Positions 22,835 through 34,470 of a stretch of 64,000 nucleotides of DNA are shown piece after piece (the first letter of the stretch is position 1; every line of letters starts with the position of its first letter). Made by a program: the position numbers and the translations under genes. Below the pieces are notes generated by a model. It searched no databases. It was not told the DNA's origin and saw nothing but the letters and a program-made list of their open reading frames with translations. Origin of the DNA: Opisthocomus hoazin (Eukaryota > Chordata > Aves > Opisthocomiformes > Opisthocomidae); assembly GCF_030867145.1 (NCBI RefSeq), contig NC_134414.1, positions 131,824,465-131,888,464 of the forward strand, given 5' to 3'.

Positions 22835-22907
22835 GATCAGAGCACTTTCTCAGTTCTCCACAGTTTTGAGCCAGTGATCTTCTCTCCTTGGATCTTGTAT
22901 ACTGAAG
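22835..22907 (+). other. Candidate non-coding first exon (exon 1)
   Basis: The segment runs from the predicted start about 25-30 bases after the TATA-like box to ACTGAAG|GTAAGA, a strong donor at 22908. It has no ATG in good context before the donor, so it would be 5' UTR. The start coordinate is an estimate from TATA spacing. It fits with the ATG-bearing exon at 27446 in the same orientation. Confidence 0.35.
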
Positions 22908-25900
22908 GTAAGATTACTGCTACTTCAGGTTTCTGTTCTAACAAGCTTTTGTGAGAAAGTCTTAATATGAACTCTAGCACTGCCTTGCTGGGTGGTGCTG
23001 CCTTCCCTCCCCCTCTGCCTTTTTTTTTTTTTCAAATGTAGTGTCATCTGACATTTAAGTTAGTAACAGTCTGTTGTGTTAGCAATGAAATAAAAACAAA
23101 TCTTGCTGGGAAACACAGTGTGGCTGGGAAAAGGTCTTCTCTCCCTTCCTGACTGATTTTGAAAATATTGGTATACCCAGACCAATTCTAACAATGTATT
23201 AGCCCTTGTAGTAGTGTCCCTCTCAGTCCAGTCAAAGTTATCAAAAAACCTACACTCTAAAGCTTTCTTAAATTCTGTTTGGGGAAAAAAAAAAAAACCA
23301 ACTTAGTGCTAATTTAAGGAAAGAATTGTGTTTTATTACTGTTACTATTTACTAGCCAGATTGAGCCAATCTTTGGACTGAAGTGCATCTTCACAGGTTT
23401 CACTGCCTTCAAAAAAAGTGTGATGGAACTTAAGCCCTCACAGAAGCACAGTGATAAGGCTGATGGAATTCACTATCTGATACCAAATGTGCTTGAAGTA
23501 CACATTTCACAAGCAAAGTTCTGTTTCTTGGAACAAGAGACCTTGTGTCTCTATGAAATTTCTAGATCAACTTGAATTATATTTTATCTACAGTTTGCCT
23601 ATGCAGGCATTTCTAATGCTAGAGGAAGGAATAGTTAAGTGCCTCAGAGACAGCTACTGAACAGCTGAAACATTAAAAAGTGGTTTCAAAACTATATTTG
23701 CATTCCCCTCTATTCATCTATCCATCCTCACAGCGATAAATCTACTAGTGACTAGTACCAGTTTCTCATGTTCTGTGAGTCAGTGCACTTTTAACACAGT
23801 CACCTGTTTAATGAAATTCCATCATAGAAATCCTAATCCTAGAATGCCTCTCTGTAGTGCTCAGAGAGGAGGGAAAGCATGAACTACCAAAGCAAGCAGT
23901 GAGTGCTGTCTGTAAATTGTTTGTTTGTAGTTTATGTAATACATCCAGCAGTTAAAGAGTGATACTTTTTTCTTGATAGCCAAACAATTCTAAATTTACT
24001 TTTTTGGTTTTTTCCCCACTAAAAAGTCTTTTAGAAAAGAGAATTATGTCCACATGTAGCTGACATTAGCTGCAATATTTTAAGCTATAGCACTGTATAA
24101 CAACAGCAGAACTCTCCTCAAAGTGCCCTTTTCTGCATACTGTAGCTAAGATTTTTTTCTATATTTGACATGTTATCTATTGTAACTAATGGAAACTAAC
24201 AAAGAAAACACTGCCTTCAGCTATTTTCCTGGAAGATTACATAAGTATCTTTAAAAAAAAAAAACAACAACAAACAAAACCCAAACAAATGGAACTATTA
24301 AAAAACAAAGTACAGTGCTTTCTATAGCAGGCTTACAGTAAAACTATTTTTGCATCCAGGTAATCCATGTAAAGTGCCCATAGAAGACAGGAATAGAGCC
24401 CAATGGTTTTCCTCATGACTGGCATTCTATCTGTGAGCTACAAAATTTTATTCCTTAGTTAACATCTGATTTTTATAGCAAACTTCCCTCTCCAAAAACA
24501 CTCCTCTGGTAAAACATAGATATATGATTTAATGCACACAGAATTTAGGTGTACAATCTGGCAGTAAAGCCAGTTCACACAGAGTTTTACTCTTTCAGAT
24601 AAATCAAAATTTCTAACAGTAATTTTCAAGGAAAAAAACATTTTAAAATGCATCTACCACTGGAAATGTGTATATAGCAAAATACCTTTTATTAAAGCCT
24701 GCTGTGAAATGTAATGTTTTGGCATTTGAAAAAGGGATTGCAGGACATACTAAGAAAACTCTGTTCAAAGGAATGTGTCTATTTTAGATCAGAATCTCCT
24801 CTGACCAGTTTCTCTCTTAGGCTGAGTAGATAATTCAGCTTAGCATCACTTTGCAGAAGGGGATGAAGGGAAACTGCACCCAGCAGGTCTCCAAGAGAAC
24901 ATAGATGTCTAGGAATGCATTTATTAACTTCTGTGCTGATCTGAAACTCCTTTTTATAAGATCAAAGCATACTGATATTAAGATAAAAATACTGTCATTT
25001 TAAAATAGTGCTACAACCACAATTTAAAAAAAAAGTGAATCAGTGGGAGAATAAGGGATTCAGAATTTTTAAGTAATGACCATAACATTTTAAAATAACA
25101 AAATAAAGGTAAAGAGACTATATTAATTTTTCAGCCATGGACCAGTTAAGTGTTAAGCAGGCATGCTCAGCCGTTTCTCCTGGCAGCTGCACTTAGGTTT
25201 TTCAGGTGTTCCTTTAGGGCATTAATGCCTACTTAAGCCACTAGTATAATTCCCACTGCTGTCAAAAGTGTTAGACCTAGAAACACAGGATAAACACATC
25301 ACTGTCTGCTTATCTGTGCATAGGCCTGCCACTGCCACTGCTTGTGAGACTTTCTGATCTTCATAAATTTATTTTCACCCACCTTCCTATAATGCAGAGA
25401 TGTTTTCCTCTGGCCATGCTGATACTGAGTATATGGACTGTTTTGCTTAGAATCACAGTGAAAATTCGTGGTAGAAAGTCAGATTTAGCTCTTCTGAGTG
25501 CCAGTCAAGCACTTTGATCGCATGCTTCATTTTGTATTCAGCCTTATAAAGTCTACCCCTTTGTAGCTGATCTGTCTTTGCATGACTCTTTAGGGCTGAA
25601 CAGCAGGGAGAATTCCAGTGACAAATCCTGAGAGAGGTAATTTACTCCTAACGCTTTTGAACTTCTGTGAAATCCTTTACAAATCCCCTAACAGGATTTG
25701 CAAATCATTCTTGGAGGGGGTAAATAAATAAATAAATAACCACGTCTTTCTTACCCTCTGCGGTTAAAGGAGACCAGCCCACTCTTGGCAGGATGAGCAA
25801 GCAGAGATCCACTGCCATGGACCACAAATGATGGGCAACATCTAACTATAAGAACTCAGTCTTGGTAACTCAGTAGCAGTAAAGAGCTCAAAGAGAAACA

Positions 25901-27445
25901 CGTGGTGCTTAAGCAAAGTTATTCACGTGGATCTTGTATGGCACATAGAATATATTCTTCCTTTCTTTTCCACATTCATTATCATTTGCCATCTCTATAA
26001 ACATACAGGATGTCACTTCATACTCATTAAAACAAACAAAAACCCCCAAAAAACCCACCGGCTTGGCCCTATCCCTTAGTTTTTATCCCTAGAACTAATT
26101 TATGAGGGTACAGACTCATTGCTCCTGTGGCCTTGCAAATACTGCATTTTCAAAAAAAAATAAAAAAAATTACCACATTCCAGTGCTTGATTTCTAGAGT
26201 AATTGCCCTAGCAACGGAGGCCTTCTCTCTTATTCTTTTAAATAGAAAATTACCACTAAGCATGTATTGCTCACAGATAAAATAGTGAATGTGTGAGACG
26301 CAACTTGACAACTAGCAGGAGTGATAAGGACTAGAAAAAGTTGTGGTTGTATTAATGGTTGTGTCACTATCTGCTGTAGACGGTAGGACAATTTTCATAT
26401 GTCTGTGAGCACATCTACAAGGCCGAATTTTCTGCCCACTTATTCTACGTCTTGCTATATATCTCAGGGGAGGTAAAATTAAGTTTAATCCCTGAAGCTT
26501 AAATATATCCGTATACTTTCCCTTACTTCTTTGGCCTTCCAGTTATTGTAAGCTGTGGGTTCTTTGCTTCTACAGGGAGATAATTTTTAATTTTCATTAG
26601 TGTCATATTTCTAAAAGAGCAATGGATCAATGGAATTATTGTAGTGAGGAACAAGAAAAGACAAAAACATTAGAGGTGGCTTGTTCTATCTGATTAAAAA
26701 CAACAAATATTTGTATTTAACTGTACAAAAGTTTCTTAATTTGCCACTTACACTTTCTAGAATTTTGTGCAACTGATGTTGCCTTTTTGTGGCTTTCCCT
26801 CCAGAAAGTGAGATCTATTCTTTGCGCTAACAGAATTCTCCTTCAGCAAAAGTTGGGGAGCTCTCTCTGTTTAAAACGATAAGTCCTGGTTCTGAAGCCT
26901 TTTGTGGGTCTTGTGCAATAACTACGCCTATTCTCTGTACACATCAGTAAACAATTGTGCTTGGTCTCCTTGTACTCCTGAAATGTTGGATATGTTTCTG
27001 TAATTGTCTTGATGTGTAATGAATTTAATGTCTCATAATTGCACTGCAGGGGATTAATACCACTATGCAGCCTAGGGACATCTTTTGATGATTAAAAACT
27101 TCTTCATGCAAGTCCATATTTTATAGAAAAAGCATGATGAATAGCAGTTCGTTGCTTCTTGAATGGCAGGTGAAACTGTTGAGGGGTGACATGTAATGGA
27201 TTCTCTTCAGAAGGGAGTGAGAATCAGTGCCTTCTCTTGGTTAGGAAAAAAAAAAACGAAAACAAACATAAAGCAGCCCTGTGAGAGTGTTTATCAGTTC
27301 CCTCTGCTGGCTACAAAGCCCACAGCCAGATGAGCAGCTGTGTTTGCGGAGGCGAAGGTCTTAAGTTCTATTCCCAGTGCTGTGTGCATGCAGTAAACCG
27401 ATGACTGTGGTGTCTGTGCATGTATGTGGACATCATTCTTTATAG
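22908..27445 (+). other. Presumed intron 1; otherwise non-coding
   Basis: AT-rich with several A tracts. One extra small exon is conceivable at 25593-25637: acceptor after CATGACTCTTTAG, donor GAGAG|GTAATT. No frame or conservation evidence supports it. Confidence 0.4.
25721..25739. repeat. (TAAA)n microsatellite
   Basis: Nearly five perfect TAAA units. Confidence 0.9.
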
Positions 27446-27512
27446 GGTTTCATCAACAACTAAACTGAGTTCAACATGAGGGCACTCAAAGACAATATGG
27501 GGTTCCTGGAAG
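27446..27512 (+). CDS. Candidate exon 2 with start codon of a short spliced gene
   Basis: The acceptor is CATTCTTTATAG (AG at 27444-27445) and the donor GGAAG|GTAAGA (27513), both good consensus matches. After 30 bases of leader comes ATG at 27476; the frame MRALKDNMGFLE stays open to the donor and leaves one base of a split codon. Joined to the exon at 40489 this base makes a GAA codon and the frame continues 40 more codons to a TAA. The predicted protein is 53 residues, acidic to neutral, with no signal peptide or membrane segment. It is not a family I recognise. It could instead be a spliced non-coding RNA whose exons happen to carry this small frame. Confidence 0.38.
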
Positions 27513-30500
27513 GTAAGAAACTTTCCAGTTAGGATTTGAGCACGTATGCCATTAATAATGCTATGCAGCTAGAGCATCCTTCTGTTACACATCATACGCA
27601 CACCTTGTTTTTTCCCCCCTCTTCAAGAAAAGTGGGTGTGTGTTCATTATGCTCAGTTTAGAGACATCTGGCCAGTTATCACAAATATTCTTGGCAATCC
27701 CAAATTGTAACACTTTAGAATGTCAGCTTCTGAGAACTCCACGTTTGCAAAAACTAAATAAATGGTACCAACAAGAACACTCCAACCTAAAAAAAAACCC
27801 CCACAAACCAAAGCAAAACAGAAAAAGAACCTAACCAGTTCTTTTCCATTCTTGTAGGGAAAGGCCTATATAACCTGGTTATGCAACTGGAGAAACAGGT
27901 CATACAATTTATGCAATCACTCTGAAATGAAGTTGAGATGAAAAAAAAAAAAATACACAGCAAACTTAAGAAAGAGTTTCTATTTTAAATAAATATCCAT
28001 AGCACTAAAACCATGAACTTCTGGGTCAGGTATGCCAGTTCACTTGAGCTCCTAGGAATCTATCACAGCAACATATAGGATATGCATAACCTATCCTATT
28101 AAAGGGAGAACGAGTCAAAACCAACAGCTTGACATATTAGATATCAAAGGTATATTAAAAGCCAGATTTTTGAAACATCTGCAGCATGTGTTTCCTGCTA
28201 ACTAAAAAAGCAGCCACTCTTTCCAGACCAACACGCTGCTGCATTCTTCTCTCTGAAAGGAAAGCAAGAAGTGGACAGCAGCACATCATAGACTTGCACA
28301 GGGACTTCAAGCGAAGCATCCGACCATTTTTGCAATTGAAATTCCAGAGAGCAAAGCAAGTTTCTAACAAAACCAAATGTTAAGAGGTGAAGCAACAACA
28401 CATATATATAATACACTACAGTCCCTGAAATGGAGATGTTTACGTTGCCTCACATTTACTCTTCAATTTTCAAAGGGACAGAATGGAAGATGGCACAGCC
28501 CCAGGGACACTGAAACCAAATACAATCAACTTACCACTGAAGAAATCTAGCAGTCAAGTCTGCTTATGCCAGCACATGACTTACCTCTCTTCTGCCCTTC
28601 CATTCTTTCCACCACATGCAGAGCCCAAGTGAATGCAGAGTATCAGAACACGGGTCTTTTAAGTGGCTCAGAGACCAGGATTTCTCTTTCAGCTTGCTTT
28701 TTAAAAAAAAAAAGAAAAGAAAAAGAAAATGTTCAGATATTTCCCAGTATTTCTTTGTGAGTTAGGTTATTGTAGTCCAACTCAGTTGATGGACATTTAT
28801 ATAAAACACACAGCTGGGACCCTTGTTGGCATATCTTAGCAAAAAGTCAAGAGGTAGTTACTTTAAGTCAAAGTTGAGCAATAAAAGCAGGCTTGTGAGG
28901 AAAGTTTATGTTGCCAGCACTGACATATCTGTCACCTGCACTATAGATAAAAAGCAAGTATATCCCCCAAGCACTAGCATTCACACAAAATGTATTTTAG
29001 AAAATGAAGGAAAAAAGACAACACTCAGTACTTACTTCCTTTCAGTCAGTGGCTTGAATTGAATTTACCATAGTAGCACACCACATTGTTCGCTGCAGAA
29101 AAATGCAAAGCTTAGGCCTTTAGGAGTAAGTCTCTTGTGCTTTACTGGTTCCAAAAATGTCAGTGCTTGTCAAAGTATTTTTGAAATAAAACCAAACCCA
29201 TGTTAATAAAATGAACTTTCCAAGACAATGCTGGCCAAAACTGATTCTTAGATTTCTTTGCAGTAATAAACTGCCTCTGTGGTTGCTGAGCTGATAGGGA
29301 GGAGGATTTAAAGGGCCAAAGCCAAGTTCTGGTTAATTCAGAGAGGGTAAAAAAAAGAGTTCTTGAACAGAGCACAAGCCCTCCAATGGATGGAAAGATT
29401 TTTGCTGAGGGTGGGCAGAGCTTAGCAAAATCCAGCTGTGCTTTCAGAACAGCTGTAATCATTAGGCTCTGCTTAAATGCATTCCGAGACTGGAATACTT
29501 GTTGAGGGCACAATTTGTGATGTGCTGTTGTAGATTGCTGGATGAGGCTCGATATTTGTGTAGTGCAGCATTCACAGGCTGAATGTCAGTTCACGAGAGT
29601 GACCCTGCCTATTTATTAATTAGTAATTCCCTACAAGTATTAACAAGGCAACAACTGGAAGGATTCTGTCCCATCCTGTCCCAGCCTTCTGTTTTAATAG
29701 CTCCAAAAACATGCTCCAGTGAAGAAAGAAGGCGTTCATAATGAACTGAGTTTCTACTGTGCACACAAATTGCATGCAAATCTGGGCAGTGAGATCTCTG
29801 AACTGTTTTGCTGTATGTGCATATAGGTGCAGATGCAGCAGCAGTTTCCATCTTCCAAAGAACAAAGTAGTGCAGTAGCTGGATGTTCTGTGCCTGTTAC
29901 AGGAATTCCTGCTCTCCTTTGGTTCCAGGCAGCATAGCTCAGTTTAGAAGGCCTACACAGTACAGTCCAAGCTGCCACTGCAAGAGTGTTTTCTTGGTAC
30001 TTACGCTCAACTCCTACAGACGATTATTATCTTTGGGAGATCAGGGCATAACTTACTACGTCAAGGAACACGTAAAACATTTTAGGATTGTTCCCTAAGC
30101 TTGCATTACTAGCCTCAGCTAAAAACATTGTTCATACTATCCTGGAAATAAAGAAAACTGTATGTTTAACATCCAAGCCTGATACTTGATTAAAGATTAA
30201 TTTGCAGCAGTAAATTGTTTGGGTTTGTACCGCTATAAAATTATCAAATGGCTTTTAAGTTGTAGTTTAAAGGAAATCCACTCGTCTCAGCCAACTTTGT
30301 AATGTCACCTTCATTGCATTTTGTTTTTAGATTGCTCTTGAGCAACTAGGTGCAAGTACTCTATCTAAAATCCAAGCTACCTATCAGTTTTGGCATATGG
30401 TTCTTAAAATAGCTCTTAGATTCAAATTTCAAGCCTAAAAACTATGTTTCATTGAGTTCAGAATTCACTTGCAATGAATATCTTATATTATTCTTTTGAA

Positions 30501-31140
30501 ACACCCTATTTTCAACATCACATCTGTCACTCGTATGCTGAATGCTCTCAAGAACTCAATATAAAAGGACTATGAAACACAAGCAAAACAATTTCAATTT
30601 GTGACTGCTCGGAGACATTTTCTCTGCTACACGTGCTTTCAACTTCCTACTAACTGTTCATCTCATGAAAACAGTATTTCAAAAATAAGTCAACAGAAAC
30701 CCACTTTATTTTTAATGCTCCATTCATCAAGCGTATTTTGAGAGCTGGAATTTTAGCTTGATGGACACTCAGAACGTACAGCCTTATCCTTCAAAATACT
30801 GAGACCGGGAGCGGCTCCGTCGGCTCCCCACAGAGCTGAAGCTAACTGCAGAGGTCACTTGGTGCTTCCAGGGGCCCTCAGCACCACAGACCTCAGCTCC
30901 GGGCGCAGCAACCCCTCCTTCCCAGCTTCTCCCCCTCCACCACCAAAGAGGACAAGGGGAAATATTTTTGCTTAGTCAGCTGCTTTTAAGTCTTCGAGAA
31001 AACATGGAATATTGTACCTGACACCCAAAAGCTGCCGAGATAGCAGGGGTCTGTGTCAGCAGATTCAATGTAGTGACAGTTTAGTTGTAACAATGTTGTA
31101 GTCTACTTCAAAACAAACCCAAAACGGCAGAACCCCCACT
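27513..31140. other. Presumed intron 2, first part; mostly non-coding
   Basis: AT-rich sequence. Three overlapping minus-strand frames of 72-73 codons or so (28155-28416) and others near 29.1-29.9 kb are of chance length. GC content rises toward 30.8 kb, before the CpG island. Confidence 0.5.
28585..28696 (-). other. Candidate internal exon on the minus strand
   Basis: On the minus strand a long pyrimidine tract (complement of the AAAAGAAAAAGAAAAG run, 28703-28728) leads to AAAAAG. A 112-base segment follows, ending in the ideal donor GAGAG|GTAAGT (28584). One frame is open right across (37 codons, starting KLKEKSWSLSHLKDPCSDTL and ending in a tryptophan/basic stretch). The other two frames close. 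The A tract may be plain low complexity, and no partner exons were found. Confidence 0.22.
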
Positions 31141-31179
31141 TTTGTTTCAGACGCTGGTAACAGAAGTGGCCGTTAAGCA

Positions 31180-31440
31180 CCTGCCTCCAGCAGAGCTAGC
31201 ACCGAGTTCAATGGCCGGAGAGGCCGCACCCGAGCCCCGGGACTCCCCGACGCCGCGCCCCGCTCGGCGGCCGTTACCCGCCGGTAACGGTCACGGCGCG
31301 AGCCCCGCCCGCGTTAGACCGCCCCCTGCCGGGCCGCGCTGCCGCTGCCCTGGAGGAAGGCGCCATCGCCCGGCCGGGCTGCGGGCAGGGCCCCGGCGGT
31401 GAGGGGCCCCGGCTCGGTCAGGCCGGGCCCCTCACGTTGG
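31180..31440. promoter_or_regulatory. CpG island, probable promoter
   Basis: This is the only dense CpG cluster in the window: a sharp rise to very high G+C with many CG dinucleotides, including the GC box GCCCCGCCC (minus strand GGGCGGGGC) near 31311-31320. On the plus strand an open frame from an ATG at 31211 reaches a good donor CGGCG|GTGAGG at 31399, so a first exon could run rightward. On the minus strand an ATG in a strong context lies at 31366-31364 but its frame closes after 30 codons. There is no TATA box. CpG islands of this kind mark vertebrate promoters. The direction, and whether it serves the 27-40 kb unit or another transcript, is not decided. Confidence 0.7.
31271..31290. promoter_or_regulatory. 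Perfect inverted repeat carrying two MYB-type sites
   Basis: CCGTTACC (31271-31278), spacer CGCC, then the exact reverse complement GGTAACGG (31283-31290). Each arm contains TAACGG in opposite orientation, which fits the MYB consensus YAACNG. It sits in the heart of the CpG island. Binding is inferred from the motif only. Confidence 0.6.
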
Positions 31441-32574
31441 TTTATCACCTCCCGCCTCACGTTGTGGCTCTGTGTTTCCGGCCTGCCTTAACCTTGCCGC
31501 CATTTCTGCACACAGGCAGTCAGAAAATTGAGTTAAAGCCTGCGCCTTCCATTCCCAAAGGAGAGGAGAGGGTTGAGGAGAGCGGAGGGTTGAGGAGAGC
31601 AGAAACTCCCCGCAGCCCAGTCAGCTGAGGAGCATTTATGGAAATACAATGCGTTTGAGGTTTCGTGGGTTTCGGAGATAGAGCCTGGGGGCTTCGCTTC
31701 TGCGTGCCAGCCCTCAGTGCCCCTTTGAGAAGGATCTGGGTAGCATTAGTTTGCACAGATGCGGACAGTGCTGGAAGGCCAAAAGTGAGGGGGCCAGAAG
31801 GGGGGCTCCGCTCTCAGATGGAAAGAAAATGTCGTATCCTGTGAGCGGAGGCTGCTCAGAAAGAGAAGGAAGGCTGCTCCAGGACACACCACGGGAGGCT
31901 CGGGACCTTTCAGATTTCCCCATCTGGAGGCAAAATTGAGGCCAGTGTAAGTTAAAAAAAAAAAAAAAAGAATAAAAAAGTCTATTTTGAAGTTAAGGTT
32001 CTTTGGTCTTAAGACACTCCCCCCCGAAAAACAAACACCACCACCTGCAAAAAATACCATTGTATGTGGGTATCTAGCATAAGGAGAGTAACCGGTCTTG
32101 TAAAGGTGAAATTCTAAAACCTCAAAACTCCCCCCAAAATACCAAATGCTTTGGTGGGATGTGAGGAAGGAAAGTGATGGAACTACAGTACTCAACAGGC
32201 AGGGAGTTCAGAAGGCAAACAGCCGAATGGAACAGCTTTACCGTTCTTTCCAATGTATTCTCCCTGCCCTGCTTTGTTTAGCACAGAGGTTTTTCAGGGT
32301 GAATCTTTTTGATCTATTTGTTACATTCCCTAGCATGGCAGAGCCCTGACTCATGATGAAGGATTTAAGACAAACAAAGAGCAGCAGCTCCTAAACCTGA
32401 AGACCTGTAAATTGTGCATAGAGCGAAGCTGACTCCCAGACTCCTGCTCCAGTCCCTTTAAAACACTCTTGCTTATACAGATCATTGGTATATCTGGAAA
32501 GATACTATACTACAAATGCTTCACTTCCCTCTCCTGGCGGCAGAAGCATCCAAGAACATCATATACAGTAGATT
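31441..32574. other. Non-coding stretch after the CpG island
   Basis: GC content declines. A possible acceptor is CCATTTCTGCACACAG at 31500-31515. Low-complexity pieces are a 16-A run (31954-31969) and a C run near 32021-32027. A 149-codon minus-strand frame (31746-32195) crosses the A run, reads as a poly-F tract there, and is not credible. Confidence 0.5.
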
Positions 32575-33005
32575 AATTAATTTATCCTTACAAGCACCCT
32601 GGCAACATCACTCTCATTTCAGAGGAAATTGAGGCACAGAAAAAGCTACTGTAGCATTTCAAGAGATTCCTCCTGTCCAGATTCTCAAGTGTCTTCCCGT
32701 GACGATGGGGGCTAGTTGGAGAGCTTGGTTCCCATCCGGACACCTCAATGAGAACCAGATTTTCATGAGTGCTCAGCACCCAGTACCTCTCGCAATGACA
32801 CTTGCAGCCAAATTTTCTGGAAAGTTACTTTGATCATCTGACCACAGCCACAATGGATGCAGAGAGCTTTTGAAAAATCTGATCCTGTTTGTGGGTGCTG
32901 AGCACTTTTCAAAATTCTTGCTTAAGTGACCTGGCCAAGGATGCAGACTAAAATCTGAGCAGAACCCACTTTGCCTAATCCCTAGGCCAGTGATTTAACC
33001 ACAGG
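32575..33005 (-). mobile_element. MIR-like SINE, apparently interrupted
   Basis: The left part (32575-32645, 'TTATCCTTACAAGC ... TTTCAGAGGAAATTGAGGCACAGA') matches the reverse of the MIR core. The right part (about 32920-33003, 'AAGTGACCTGGCCAAGGATG ... CAGAACCC ... GGCCAGTGATTTAACCAC') matches the next part of the same reversed consensus. The two halves are in the right order and direction, separated by about 275 bases holding a different element with an inverted repeat. The consensus match is from memory and diverged. Confidence 0.55.
32754..32906. repeat. Inverted repeat with 'GTGCTCAGCACC' cores inside the MIR gap
   Basis: AGTGCTCAGCACCCA (32768-32782) has an exact 15-base reverse complement at 32892-32906, and the flanking bases are similar too (CAGATTTTCATG / TTTTCAAAATTC). 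This 'AGATTTTCA..GTGCTCAGCACC' block resembles a widespread ancient amniote repeat, recalled from experience with reptile and bird sequence and not confirmed. Confidence 0.55.
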
Positions 33006-34135
33006 CGTATCCTTCCATCTTCAGCAAAGAAAGAATAGGTACTAGATGGGACAGGAATCAAAATGCCAAATAACTGCCAGTACCCATGCCTGCCAAGAAA
33101 AATGCCTGGATACTTGCGGGCAAACCAGACAGCCGCATTTTGGTACTTTCCTGAGAAAGGATTGTTTGTTGTAGCAGTGCCAGAGTCTGGCAACCTGGAC
33201 TATGCTCTTTCCAGACATACTTATTTCTTTCTGGGCTAAAACTCCTGTGAACATGCCCTCACACAGGCACAGCCTCCCCACTTCAGAAAAAACAGCAGCT
33301 ATCCAAACACTGTACTGTCTCCATTATCCTTAGAGAACCAGGCACGCTTGGGCAAGACAACACTATTTTGTGTAATGATTAAGAAGCAGTGGTCGCGTTA
33401 GTGAAGATTCTTGTTTTCATTGAATATTTCATTCATTTCTGAACATAAGCAACCACTTAGCTGCAGTTGTGCTAGATGCAGAGGCGGAAAACACATGCTA
33501 TTCTTGGCCGGACTTTACCTCTGTGGGAAGCAGCAGCCTCCTTACAGCAGCTTCTGTAGGCTGCATGATTTAGCTGTGTTAGAGATTGTCCTGAACCTCA
33601 AGCAAGGACCTGCCTCTGGGTTCTGAGTACCCCAAGCTGTGAATGTATGCAAAAACCTAGCCTGGGTCCTGTATTTTATGCTCTGTTTATGTGAGGTCCA
33701 TTTGCAAACAAATGAGCTATGAGAGCTCAAGGCTAGCTTAGAAATTTCTCTCAAAGCTGACCATATCCATTCAAATGCTACTTGAGATGCTGCTCTCCAT
33801 GTCACTCAGCATCAACTTGTTGGACTGTGTATCACAGGACTCCGTCTCAGAGTCCAGCTTTAAGTGCTCTCTGTCCCCAGCTTTTAGACCACCTCCCAAG
33901 TCCGTATCTGACCACTCTGGTAATAGGAAGATAAGGCACCCAGTCACTAGTATGTTTTAAGGGAGCGCACGTATAACATGATCATTACTGAATGAAAATC
34001 TTTACAGAAAATGTGTTTGGTAAAACAGCTCTAAGCTGTTGCTGAAGGTTGAGCTCAAGCTATAGAAGCCAAAAAATGCAGCTGTGTCTTTTCTAGCTAC
34101 AGCTAGAAACAGCTAAGTGTACTGGGAAAAACTTT
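33006..34135. other. Non-coding stretch, no gene seen
   Basis: Unique sequence of moderate GC content. The frames present are short and overlap on both strands. A small perfect inverted repeat, TTTCTAGCT-AC-AGCTAGAAA, lies at 34090-34109. Confidence 0.5.
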
Positions 34136-34153
34136 GGGGGGGGGGGGGGGGGG
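34136..34153 (+). repeat. Uninterrupted run of 18 G
   Basis: A pure G18 tract followed by AGG. It has quadruplex-forming potential on the plus strand and is a likely site of length variation or assembly error. Confidence 0.9.
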
Positions 34154-34394
34154 AGGAATACAAAGATACTCTCCTAACAGAGGATTGCACCTAGAAGCAA
34201 GTGTGAGCATTTGTTTTCAGCTCTGTTGGGTCTATACCTTTAATAACACAAGGAAAGTGATGACTGGTTTGTGCTTTAATTGTTAAATGACAGTGCTTTC
34301 ACTCTATTCTGACATCGGCTGCAGTAATTATTGTAGTGACAACTCCATTCAGAAGCTGGACTTCAGAGCAATACCCCAGTCAAATATTACAGCC

Positions 34395-34470
34395 TCAGCT
34401 TTACAGAGACACTGAGGCAGAAAGTAATGAGCTCATGCAGCTTGTTTATGCACACAGTTAATGGCACATG
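34395..34470 (-). mobile_element. MIR-like SINE fragment
   Basis: 'AGCTTTACAGAGACACTGAGGCAGAAAGTAATGAGCTCATGCAG' follows the reversed MIR core ('TTTTACAGATGAGGAAACTGAGGCACAGAGAAGTTAAGTGACTTG'). It is short and diverged. Confidence 0.5.

Noticed and set aside
25593..25637. Extra small exon within intron 1 of the short gene candidate
   Set aside because: Both splice sites are only moderate and there is no frame or other evidence; kept as a remark only.
25721..25739. Spaced repeats as a CRISPR array or other defence system
   Set aside because: The only tandem repeats are microsatellites and one two-copy 18-mer. The window is eukaryotic and nothing resembles a bacterial system.
31142..31402. 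86-codon proline/arginine-rich frame in the CpG island taken as a full protein
   Set aside because: Any frame is long in CpG-rich DNA because stop codons are rare. It ends exactly at the GTGAGG donor, so at most part of it is a first exon.
31746..32195. 149-codon minus-strand frame
   Set aside because: It translates a 16-A run as a phenylalanine tract and spans C-rich low-complexity sequence. There is no start context, splice signal or family.
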